A stretch of 64,000 bases of DNA from Parapristionchus giblindavisi (Eukaryota > Nematoda > Chromadorea > Rhabditida > Diplogasteridae), in NCBI GenBank assembly GCA_943737045.1, contig CALSFV010000058.1:434001-498000 (forward strand), given 5' to 3'. Positions 20,440 to 33,200 of the stretch are shown piece after piece; position 1 is the first letter of the stretch, and each line of letters opens with the position of its first letter. The position numbers and the translations under genes were made by a program. The notes beneath the pieces were generated by a model. It was not told where the DNA came from. It made no database searches and saw nothing but the letters and a program-made list of their open reading frames with translations.

Positions 20440-23077
20440 ATTTAGTCCGTATTATCTCATAATGTATGTGTTGTTATTGAAATGTTTTATTTTCACTCGG
20501 CACGTGAACAAAAATGAAAAATGCGTCTGTATTCTCGAATAAATTTTAGAAAATATTTAGGAATAATGTTTTAGAATAAATTTCAAAATATATTACTACA
20601 AAATAATAACATTATTACAAAATAATAATATTGTTATTATTATATTATTATAATTATTTTGTAATAATGTTCTGGAATAAAGGGGGGTGAGGTGGAAGAG
20701 GGGGTAGAGGGGGAGAGGGGGGGGGTAAGAGCTGGGGAAGAGGGAGAACATGGGGGAAGAGGCGGAAGAGTGGGGAGACTCACAGCACACCAAACCATAC
20801 CACTACTAGCAATAAAAAATCATCGTTTCCCGCCCGATTGGGCGCCTTTCTAATCGCGATTTTGATTGGACATCGTAGCAGGCGTTGCGGCGCGTCGCCT
20901 GCACAAATCGCAGCTCGAACGGAGCATTTTGAAGGAAGTTATGGTCATTCTAGTGAGATGTGGTGTATCAATCAATTCATTCATAAGAAGTAAAATAATA
21001 GATGAAGAAAGGACCTATTTAGTCCGTAACAGTAATAGACTTTATCAAGATTAACTAAGCAGTGTGTCCACTGAATCCGAAGTGTCATTTAGTCCGTATT
21101 ATCTCATAATGTATGTGTTGTTATTGAAATGTTTTATTTTCACTCGGCACGTGAACAAAAATGAAAAATGCGTCTGTATTCTCGAATAAATTTTAGAAAA
21201 TATTTAGGAATAATGTTTTAGAATAAATTTCAAAATATATTACTACAAAATAATAACATTATTACAAAATAATAATATTGTTATTATTATATTATTATAA
21301 TTATTTTGTAATAATATTCTGGAATAAAGGGGGGTGAGGTGGAAGAGGGGGTAGAGGGGGAGAGGGGGTAAGAGCTGGGGAAGAGGGGAGAACATGGGGG
21401 AAGAGGGGGAAGAGTGGGGAGACTCACAGCACACCAAACCATACCACTACTAGCAATAAAATGTCATCGTTTCCCGCCCGATTGGGCGCCTTTCTAATCG
21501 CGATTTTGATTGGACATCGTAGCAGGCGTTGCGGCGCGTCGCCTGCACAAACCGCAGCTCGAACGGAGCATTTTGAAGGAAGTTATGGTCATTCTACTGA
21601 GATGTGGTGAATATCTAGAGCATGCTATTGTGAGTTTCACAGGCCCGAGCTCCTGCCCAAAGAGCCTAGCCGGGGTCAGAACCAGACAGTTTTCATAGTC
21701 GAATCACTAGGGTCCAAGAAAAGCCTTATAATTCGCTTTAAACTTTATCTTTCTTTAATATCTTAAATTTTTTGGATAGCTCTGAAAAAAGGAATGATAG
21801 TCTCTGTTAGAAATTTTCCATTTGGAGAATGCTGTCGAGAGTTCTGAATATTGACATTTCAAAAGTGACGTAAATTTACCAGGTTGACGCTGAATATCAG
21901 ACTATCAATTCAATACCCTGCGTTTCACCACTTGCTTATTATTTTTAAATTAATCCACGATAATTGACGATTACAAAATATACTAATCAGAATGAATATC
22001 GACCGATACTGGAATGAAATAAAAATAATTATTGTCATACTTGGACGTAAACCATTTTTTTTCCAAAATTCGATGCAGTTATCACCCTGTTCCCAGTTGT
22101 GTATTAATTTGCCTTACTGATACTTTATCAAGCACATCTAGTGCATGCAATTGTGAGCTTCACAGACCCGAGCTCCTGCCCAAAGAGTTTAGCCGGGGTC
22201 AGAACAAGACAGTGGTCATAGCCGAATCACGAAAGTCCAAGAAAAGCCTTATAATTCGCTTTAAACTTTATCTTTCTTTAACATCTCAATTTTTTTAGAT
22301 GGCTCTGAAAAAAGGAATGATAGTATCTGTTAGAAATTTTCCATTTGGAGAATGCTGTCGAGAGTTCTGAATTTTGACATTTCAAAAATGACGTAAATTT
22401 ACCAGGTTCACGCTGACTATCAGACTATCAATTCAATACCCGGCGTTTGACCACTTGCTGATTATTTTAAAATTAATCCACGATAATTGACGATTACAAA
22501 ATATACTAATCAGAATGAATATCGACCGATACCGGAATGAAATAAAAATAATTATTGTCATACTTGGACATAAATCATTTTTTTTCCAAAATTCGATGCA
22601 GTTATCACCCTGTTCCCAGCTATGTATTACTTTGTCCTACTAATACTTTATCAAGCATATCTAGTGCATGCAATTGTGAGCTTCACACACCCGAGCTCCT
22701 GCCCAAAGAGCTTAGCCGGGGTCAGAACAAGACAGTGGTCATAGCCGAATCACGAAAGTCCAAGAAAAGCATTATAATTCGCTTTAAACTTTATCTTTCT
22801 TTAACATCTTAATTGTTTTAGATAGCTCTGAAAAAAGGAATGATAGTCTCTGTTAGAAATTTTCCATTTGGAAAATGCTGTCGAGAGTTCTGAATTTTGA
22901 CATTTCAAAAGTGACGTAAATTTACCAGGTTCACGCTGAATATCAGACTATCAATTCAATACCCGGCGTTTGACCACTTGTTTATTATTTTTAAATTAAT
23001 CCACGATAATTGACGATTACAAAATATACTAATCAGAATGAATATCGACCGATACCGGAATGAAATAAAAATAATTA

Positions 23078-26000
23078 TTGTCATACTTCGACGTAAACCA
23101 TTTTTTTTCCAAAATTCGATGCGGTTATCACCCTGTTCCCAGTTGTGTATTACTTTGCCTTACTGATACTTCATCAAGCATATCTAGAGCATGCTATTGT
23201 GAGTTTCACAGACCCGAGCTCCTGCCCAAAGAGCCTAGCCGGGGTCAGAACCGGACAGTGGTCATAGTCGAATCACTAGGGTTCAAGAAAAGCCTTACAA
23301 TTCGCTTTAAACTTTATCTTTCTTTAATATTTTAAAATTTTTGGATAGCTCTGAAAAAAGGAATGATAGTCTCTGTTAGAAATTTTCCATTTGGAGAATG
23401 CTGTCGAGAGTTCTGAATTTTGACATTTCAAAAGTGACGTAAATTTACCAGGTTCACGCTGACTATCAGACTATCAATTCAATACCCGGCGTTTGACCAC
23501 TTGCTGATTATTTTTAAATTAATCCACGATAATTGACGATTACAAAATATACTAATCAGAATGAACATCGACCGATACCGGAATGAAATAAAAATAATTA
23601 TTGTCATACTTAGACATAAATCATTTTTTTTCCAAAATTCGATGCAGTTATCACCCTGTTCCCAGCTATGTATTACTTTGTCCTACTAATACTTTATCAA
23701 GCATATCTAGTGCATGCAATTGTGAGCTTCACACACCCGAGCTCCTGCCCAAAGAGCTTAGCCGGGGTCAGAACAAGACAGTGGTCATAGCCGAATCACG
23801 AAAGTCCAAGAAAAGCATTATAATTCGCTTTAAACTTTATCTTTCTTTAACATCTTAATTGTTTTAGATAGCTCTGAAAAAAGGAATGATAGTCTCTGTT
23901 AGAAATTTTCCATTTGGAGAATGCTGTCGAGAGTTCTGAATTTTGACATTTCAAAAGTGACGTAAATTTTCCAGGTTCACGCTGAATATCAGACTATCAA
24001 TTCAATACCCGGCGTTTGACCACTTGCTTATTATTTTTAAATTAATCCACGATAATTGACGATTACAAAATATACTAATCAGAATGAATATCGACCGATA
24101 CCGGAATGAAATAAAAATAATTATTGTCATACTTCGACGTAAACCATTTTTTTTCCAAAATTCGATGCGGTTATCACAATGTTCCCAGTTGTGTATTACT
24201 TTGCCTTACTGATACTTCATCAAGCATATCTAGAGCATGCTATTGTGAGTTTCACAGACCCGAGCTCCTGCCCAAAGAGCCTAGCCGGGGTCAGAACCAG
24301 ACAGTGGTCATAGTCGAATCACTAGGGTTCAAGAAAAGCCTTATAATTCGCTTTAAACTTTATCTTTCTTTAATATTTTAAAATTTTTGGATAGCTCTGA
24401 AAAAAGGAATGATAGTCTCTGTTAGAAATTTTCCATTTGGAGAATGCTGTCGAGAGTTCTGAATTTTGACATTTCAAAAGTGACGTAAATTTACCAGGTT
24501 CACGCTGACTATCAGACTATCAATTCAATACCCGGCGTTTGACCACTTGCTGATTATTTTTAAATTAATCCACGATAATTGACGATTACAAAATATACTA
24601 ATCAGAATGAATATCGACCGATACCGGAATGAAATAAAAATAATTATTGTCATACTTGGACATAAATCATTTTTTTTTCCAAAATTCGATGCAGTTATCA
24701 CCCTGTTCCCAGCTATGTATTACTTTGTCCTACTAATACTTTATCAAGCATATCTAGTGCATGCAATTGTGAGCTTCACACACCCGAGCTCCTGCCCAAA
24801 GAGCTTAGCCGGGGTCAGAACAAGACAGTGGTCATAGCCGAATCACGAAAGTCCAAGAAAAGCATTATAATTCGCTTTAAACTTTATCTTTCTTTAACAT
24901 CTTAATTGTTTTAGATAGCTCTGAAAAAAGGAATGATAGTCTCTGTTAGAAATTTTCCATTTGGAGAATGCTGTCGAGAGTTCTGAATTTTGACATTTCA
25001 AAAGTGACGTAAATTTTCCAGGTTCACGCTGAATATCAGACTATCAATTCAATACCCGGCGTTTGACCACTTGCTTATTATTTTTAAATTAATCCACGAT
25101 AATTGACGATTACAAAATATACTAATCAGAATGAATATCGACCGATAACGGAATGAAATAAAAATAATTATTGTCATACTTCGACGTAAACCATTTTTTT
25201 TCCAAAATTCGATGCGGTTATCACCCTGTTCCCAGTTGTGTATTACTTTGCCTTACTGATACTTCATCAAGCATATCTAGAGCATGCTATTGTGAGTTTC
25301 ACAGACCCGAGCTCCTGCCCAAAGAGCCTAGCCGGGGTCAGAACCGGACAGTGGTCATAGTCGAATCACTAGGGTTCAAGAAAAGCCTTACAATTCGCTT
25401 TAAACTTTATCTTTCTTTAATATTTTAAAATTTTTGGATAGCTCTGAAAAAAGGAATGATAGTCTCTGTTAGAAATTTTCCATTTGGAGAATGCTGTCGA
25501 GAGTTCTGAATTTTGACATTTCAAAAGTGACGTAAATTTACCAGGTTCACGCTGACTATCAGACTATCAATTCAATACCCGGCGTTTGACCACTTGCTGA
25601 TTATTTTTAAATTAATCCACGATAATTGACGATTACAAAATATACTAATCAGAATGAACATCGACCGATACCGGAATGAAATAAAAATAATTATTGTCAT
25701 ACTTAGACATAAATCATTTTTTTTCCAAAATTCGATGCAGTTATCACCCTGTTCCCAGCTATGTATTACTTTGTCCTACTAATACTTTATCAAGCATATC
25801 TAGTGCATGCAATTGTGAGCTTCACACACCCGAGCTCCTGCCCAAAGAGCTTAGCCGGGGTCAGAACAAGACAGTGGTCATAGCCGAATCACGAAAGTCC
25901 AAGAAAAGCATTATAATTCGCTTTAAACTTTATCTTTCTTTAACATCTTAATTGTTTTAGATAGCTCTGAAAAAAGGAATGATAGTCTCTGTTAGAAATT

Positions 26001-27263
26001 TTCCATTTGGAGAATGCTGTCGAGAGTTCTGAATTTTGACATTTCAAAAGTGACGTAAATTTTCCAGGTTCACGCTGAATATCAGACTATCAATTCAATA
26101 CCCGGCGTTTGACCACTTGCTTATTATTTTTAAATTAATCCACGATAATTGACGATTACAAAATATACTAATCAGAATGAATATCGACCGATACCGGAAT
26201 GAAATAAAAATAATTATTGTCATACTTCGACGTAAACCATTTTTTTTCCAAAATTCGATGCGGTTATCACAATGTTCCCAGTTGTGTATTACTTTGCCTT
26301 ACTGATACTTCATCAAGCATATCTAGAGCATGCTATTGTGAGTTTCACAGACCCGAGCTCCTGCCCAAAGAGCCTAGCCGGGGTCAGAACCAGACAGTGG
26401 TCATAGTCGAATCACTAGGGTTCAAGAAAAGCCTTATAATTCGCTTTAAACTTTATCTTTCTTTAATATTTTAAAATTTTTGGATAGCTCTGAAAAAAGG
26501 AATGATAGTCTCTGTTAGAAATTTTCCATTTGGAGAATGCTGTCGAGAGTTCTGAATTTTGACATTTCAAAAGTGACGTAAATTTACCAGGTTCACGCTG
26601 ACTATCAGACTATCAATTCAATACCCGGCGTTTGACCACTTGCTGATTATTTTTAAATTAATCCACGATAATTGACGATTACAAAATATACTAATCAGAA
26701 TGAATATCGACCGATACCGGAATGAAATAAAAATAATTATTGTCATACTTGGACATAAATCATTTTTTTTTCCAAAATTCGATGCAGTTATCACCCTGTT
26801 CCCAGCTATGTATTACTTTGTCCTACTAATACTTTATCAAGCATATCTAGTGCATGCAATTGTGAGCTTCACACACCCGAGCTCCTGCCCAAAGAGCTTA
26901 GCCGGGGTCAGAACAAGACAGTGGTCATAGCCGAATCACGAAAGTCCAAGAAAAGCATTATAATTCGCTTTAAACTTTATCTTTCTTTAACATCTTAATT
27001 GTTTTAGATAGCTCTGAAAAAAGGAATGATAGTCTCTGTTAGAAATTTTCCATTTGGAGAATGCTGTCGAGAGTTCTGAATTTTGACATTTCAAAAGTGA
27101 CGTAAATTTTCCAGGTTCACGCTGAATATCAGACTATCAATTCAATACCCGGCGTTTGACCACTTGCTTATTATTTTTAAATTAATCCACGATAATTGAC
27201 GATTACAAAATATACTAATCAGAATGAATATCGACCGATAACGGAATGAAATAAAAATAATTA
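23078..27263 (+). repeat. 2,093-bp higher-order repeat, two copies
   Basis: Four consecutive 523-bp monomers (23078-25170) recur almost unchanged as 25171-27263. Shared private markers include ccggacagtgg in the first monomer, gaacatcg in the second, cacaatgttccc in the third (24124 and 26217) and an extra T in the T-run of the fourth (24647 and 26740). This indicates a recent block duplication of two A/B dimers. Confidence 0.8.
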
Positions 27264-30200
27264 TTGTCATACTTCGACGTAAACCATTTTTTTTCCAAAA
27301 TTCGATGCGGTTATCACCCTGTTCCCAGTTGTGTATTACTTTGCCTTACTGATACTTCATCAAGCATATCTAGAGCATGCTATTGTGAGTTTCACAGACC
27401 CGAGCTCCTGCCCAAAGAGCCTAGCCGGGGTCAGAACCAGACAGTGGTCATAGTCGAATCACTAGGGTTCAAGAAAAGCCTTATAATTCGCTTTAAACTT
27501 TATCTTTCTTTAATATTTTAAAATTTTTGGATAGCTCTGAAAAAAGGAATGATAGTCTCTGTTAGAAATTTTCCATTTGGAGAATGCTGTCGAGAGTTCT
27601 GAATTTTGACATTTCAAAAGTGACGTAAATTTACCAGGTTCACGCTGAATATCAGACTATCAATTCAATACCCGGCGTTTGACCACTTGCTTATTATTTT
27701 TAAATTAATCCACGATAATTGACGATTACAAAATATACTAATCAGAATGAATATCGACCGATACTGGATTGAGATAAATATAATTATTGTCATACTTGGA
27801 CATAAATCATTTTTTTCCAAAATTCGATGCAGTTATCACCCTGTTCCCAGCTGTGTATTACTTTGTCCTACTAATACTTTATCAAGCATATCTAGTGCAT
27901 GCAATTGTGAGCTTCACACACCCGAGCTCCTGCCCAAAGAGCTTAGCCGGGGTCAGAACAAGACAGTGGTCATTGCCGAATCACGAAAGTCCAAGAAAAG
28001 CCTTATAATTCGCTTTAAACTTTATCTTTCTTTAACATCTTAATTTTTTTTAGATGGCTCTGAAAAAAGGAATGATAGTCTCTGTTAGAAATTTTCCATT
28101 TGGAGAATGCTGTCGAGAGTTCTGAATTTTGACATTTCAAAAGTGACGTAAATTTACCAGGTTCACGCTGAATATCAGACTATCAATTCAATACCCGGCG
28201 TTTGACCACTTGCTTATTATTTTTAAATTAATCCACGATAATTGACGATTACAAAATATACTAATCAGAATGAATATCGACCGATACCGGAATGAAATAA
28301 AAATAATTATTGTCATACTTCGACGTAAACCATTTTTTTTCCAAAATTCGATGCGGTTATCACCCTGTTCCCAGTTGTGTATTACTTTGCCTTACTGATA
28401 CTTCATCAAGCATATCTAGAGCATGCTATTGTGAGTTTCACAGACCCGAGCTCCTGCCCAAAGAGTCTAGCCGGGGTCAGAACCAGACAGTGGTCATAGT
28501 CGAATCACTAGGGTTCAAGAAAAGCCTTATAATTCGCTTTAAACTTTATCTTTCTTTAATATTTTAAAATTTTTGGATAGCTCTGAAAAAAGGAATGATA
28601 GTCTCTGTTAGAAATTTTCCATTTGGAGAATGCTGTCGAGAGTTCTGAATTTTGACATTTCAAAAGTGACGTAAATTTACCAGGTTCACGCTGTATATCA
28701 GACTATCAATTCAATACCCGGCGTTTGACCACTTGCTTATTATTTTTAAATTAATCCACGATAATTGACGATTACAAAATATACTAATCAGAATGAATAT
28801 CGACCGATACTGGATTGAGATAAATATAATTATTGTCATACTTGGACATAAATCATTTTTTTCCAAAATTCGATGCAGTTATCACCCTGTTCCCAGCTGT
28901 GTATTACTTTGTCCTACTAATACTTTATCAAGCATATCTAGTGCATGCAATTGTGAGCTTCACACACCCGAGCTCCTGCCCAAAGAGCTTAGCCGGGGTC
29001 AGAACAAGACAGTGGTCATTGCCGAATCACGAAAGTCCAAGAAAAGCCTTATAATTCGCTTTAAACTTTATCTTTTTTTAACATCTTAATTTTTTTTTAG
29101 ATGGCTCTGAAAAAAGGAATGATAGTCTCTGTTAGAAATTTTCCATTTGGAGAATGCTGTCGAGAGTTCTGAATTTTGACATTTCAAAAGTGACGTAAAT
29201 TTACCAGGTTCACGCTGAATATCAGACTATCAATTCAATACCCGGCGTTTGACCACTTGCTTATTATTTTTAAATTAATCCACGATAATTGACGATTACA
29301 AAATATACTAATCAGAATGAATATCGACCGATACCGGAATGAAATAAAAATAATTATTGTCATACTTCGACGTAAACCATTTTTTTTCCAAAATTCGATG
29401 CGGTTATCACCCTGTTCCCAGTTGTGTATTACTTTGCCTTACTGATACTTCATCAAGCATATCTAGAGCATGCTATTGTGAGTTTCACAGACCCGAGCTC
29501 CTGCCCAAAGAGCCTAGCCGGGGTCAGAACCAGACAGTGGTCATAGTCGAATCACTAGGGTTCAAGAAAAGCCTTATAATTCGCTTTAAACTTTATCTTT
29601 CTTTAATATTTTAAAATTTTTGGATAGCTCTGAAAAAAGGAATGATAGTCTCTGTTAGAAATTTTCCATTTGGAGAATGCTGTCGAGAGTTCTGAATTTT
29701 GACATTTCAAAAGTGACGTAAATTTACCAGGTTCACGCTGAATATCAGACTATCAATTCAATACCCGGCGTTTGACCACTTGCTTATTATTTTTAAATTA
29801 ATCCACGATAATTGACGATTACAAAATATACTAATCAGAATGAATATCGACCGATACTGGATTGAGATAAATATAATTATTGTCATACTTGGACATAAAT
29901 CATTTTTTTCCAAAATTCGATGCAGTTATCACCCTGTTCCCAGCTGTGTATTACTTTGTCCTACTAATACTTTATCAAGCATATCTAGTGCATGCAATTG
30001 TGAGCTTCACACACCCGAGCTCCTGCCCAAAGAGCCTAGCCGGGGTCAGAACAAGACAGTGGTCATTGCCGAATCACGAAAGTCCAAGAAAAGCCTTATA
30101 ATTCGCTTTAAACTTTATCTTTCTTTAACATCTTAATTTTTTTTAGATGGTTCTGAAAAAAGGAATGATAGTCTCTGTTAGAAATTTTCCATTTGGAGAA

Positions 30201-33200
30201 TGCTGTCGAGAGTTCTGAATTTTGACATTTCAAAAGTGACGTAAATTTACCAGGTTCACGCTGAATATCAGACTATCAATTCAATACCCGGCGTTTGACC
30301 ACTTGCTTATTATTTTAAAATTAATCCACGATAATTGACGATTACAAAATATACTAATCAGAATGAATATCGACCGATACCGGAATGAAATAAAAATAAT
30401 TATTGTCATACTTCGACGTAAACCATTTTTTTTTCCAAAATTCGATGCGGTTATCACCCTGTTCCCAGTTGTGTATTACTTTGCCTTACTGATACTTCAT
30501 CAAGCATATCTAGAGCATGCTATTGTGAGTTTCACAGACCCGAGCTCCTGCCCAAAGAGCCTAGCCGGGGTCAGAACCAGACAGTGGTCATAGTCGAATC
30601 ACTAGGGTTCAAGAAAAGCCTTATAATTCGCTTTAAACTTTATCTTTCTTTAATATTTTAAAATTTTTGGATAGCTCTGAAAAAAGGAATGATAGTCTCT
30701 GTTAGAAATTTTCCATTTGGAGAATGCTGTCGAGAGTTCTGAATTTTGACATTTCAAAAGTGACGTAAATTTACCAGGTTCACGCTGAATATCAGACTAT
30801 CAATTCAATACCCGGCGTTTGACCACTTGCTTATTATTTTTAAATTAATCCACGATAATTGACGATTACAAAATATACTAATCAGAATGAATATCGACCG
30901 ATACTGGATTGAGATAAATATAATTATTGTCATACTTGGACATAAATCATTTTTTTCCAAAATTCGATGCAGTTATCACCCTGTTCCCAGCTGTGTATTA
31001 CTTTGTCCTACTAATACTTTATCAAGCATATCTAGTGCATGCAATTGTGAGCTTCACACACCCGAGCTCCTGCCCAAAGAGCTTAGCCGGGGTCAGAACA
31101 AGACAGTGGTCATTGCCGAATCACGAAAGTCCAAGAAAAGCCTTATAATTCGCTTTAAACTTTATCTTTCTTTAACATCTTAATTTTTTTTAGATGGTTC
31201 TGAAAAAAGGAATGATAGTCTCTGTTAGAAATTTTCCATTTGGAGAATGCTGTCGAGAGTTCTGAATTTTGACATTTCAAAAGTGACGTAAATTTACCAG
31301 GTTCACGCTGAATATCAGACTATCAATTCAATACCCGGCGTTTGACCACTTGCTTATTATTTTAAAATTAATCCACGATAATTGACGATTACAAAATATA
31401 CTAATCAGAATGAATATCGACCGATACCGGAATGAAATAAAAATAATTATTGTCATACTTCGACGTAAACCATTTTTTTTCCAAAATTCGATGCGGTTAT
31501 CACCCTGTTCCCAGTTGTGTATTACTTTGCCTTACTGATACTTCATCAAGCATATCTAGAGCATGCTATTGTGAGCTTCACAGACCCGAGCGCCTGCCCA
31601 AAGAGCTTAGCCGGGGTCAGAACCAGACAGTGGTCATAGTCGAATCACTAGGGTCCAAGACAAGCCTTATAAATCGCTTTGAATTTTATCTTTCTTTAAC
31701 ATCTTAATTTTTTTAAGATAGCTCTGAAAAAAGGAATGATAGTCTCTGTTAGAAATTTTCCATTTGGAGAATGCTGTCGAGAGTTCTGAATTTTGACATT
31801 TCAAAAGTGACGTAAATTTACCAGGTTCACGCTGAATATCAGACTATCAATTCAATACCCGGCGTTTGACCACTTTCTTATTATTTTTAAATTAATCCAC
31901 GATAATTGACGATTACAAAATATACTAATCAGAATGAATATCGACCGATACCGGAATGAAATAAAAATAATTATTGTCATACTTCGACGTAAACCATTTT
32001 TTTCCAAAATTCGATGCGGTTATCACCCTGTTCCCAGTTGTGTATTACTTTGCCTTACTGATACTTCATCAAGCATATCTAGAGCATGCTATTGTGAGTT
32101 TCACAGACCCGAGCTCCTGCCCAAAGAGCCTAGCCGGGGTCAGAACCAGACAGTGGTCATAGTCGAATCACTAGGGTTCAAGAAAAGCCTTATAATTCGC
32201 TTTAAACTTTATCTTTCTTTAATATTTTAAAATTTTTGGATAGCTCTGAAAAAAGGAATGATAGTCTCTGTTAGAAATTTTCCATTTGGAGAATGCTGTC
32301 GAGAGTTCTGAATTTTGACATTTCAAAAGTGACGTAAATTTACCAGGTTCACGCTGAATATCAGACTATCAATTCAATACCCGGCGTTTGACCACTTGCT
32401 TATTATTTTTAAATTAATCCACGATAATTGACGATTACAAAATATACTAATCAGAATGAATATCGACCGATACTGGATTGAGATAAATATAATTATTGTC
32501 ATACTTGGACATAAATCATTTTTTTCCAAAATTCGATGCAGTTATCACCCTGTTCCCAGCTGTGTATTACTTTGTCCTACTAATACTTTATCAAGCATAT
32601 CTAGTGCATGCAATTGTGAGCTTCACACACCCGAGCTCCTGCCCAAAGAGCTTAGCCGGGATCAGAACAAGACAGTGGTCATTGCCGAATCACGAAAGTC
32701 CAAGAAAAGCCTTATAATTCGCTTTAAACTTTATCTTTCTTTAACATCTTAATTTTTTTAGATGGCTCTGAAAAAAGGAATGATAGTCTCTGTTAGAAAT
32801 TTTCCATTTGGAGAATGCTGTCGAGAGTTCTGAATTTTGACATTTCAAAAGTGACGTAAATTTACCAGGTTCACGCTGAATATCAGACTATCAATTCAAT
32901 ACCCGGCGTTTGACCACTTGCTTATTATTTTTAAATTAATCCACGATAATTGACGATTACAAAATATACTAATCAGAATGAATATCGACCGATACCGGAA
33001 TGAAATTAAAATAATTATTGTCATACTTCGACGTAAACCATTTTTTTTCCAAAATTCGATGCGGTTATCACCCTGTTCCCAGTTGTGTATTACTTTGCCT
33101 TACTGATACTTCATCAAGCATATCTAGAGCATGCTATTGTGAGTTTCACAGACCCGAGCTCCTGCCCAAAGAGCCTAGCCGGGGTCAGAACCAGACAGTG

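Larger units (their letters stand above)
8191..21612 (+). repeat. 650-bp satellite array
   Basis: Tandem monomers of 630-651 bases. Anchored on the word ttggacatcgtagcaggcg, copies start at 8687, 9338, 9989, 10639, 11289, 11939, 12589, 13238, 13882, 14532, 15182, 15832, 16476, 17120, 17770, 18400, 19050, 19700, 20866 and 21510. A diverged partial copy leads in at 8191. Length classes are about 650 and 644, with one of 630. Each monomer has the word tttagtccgt twice, an AT-rich palindrome, a nearly all-purine tract and a 62-codon frame. Variant sets recur at multi-monomer distances (for example copies 11939 and 14532 share changes), so the array has expanded by blocks. The array ends mid-monomer at 21612, and one copy is split by an insertion at 19932. 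Confidence 0.95.

Noticed and set aside
10366..21437. Minus-strand Pro/Ser-rich frames of 64-68 codons in the 650-bp monomers
   Set aside because: They are translations of the purine-rich tract and the AT palindrome (PLPPLP and NNIIIT words), with low-complexity composition and no independent support.
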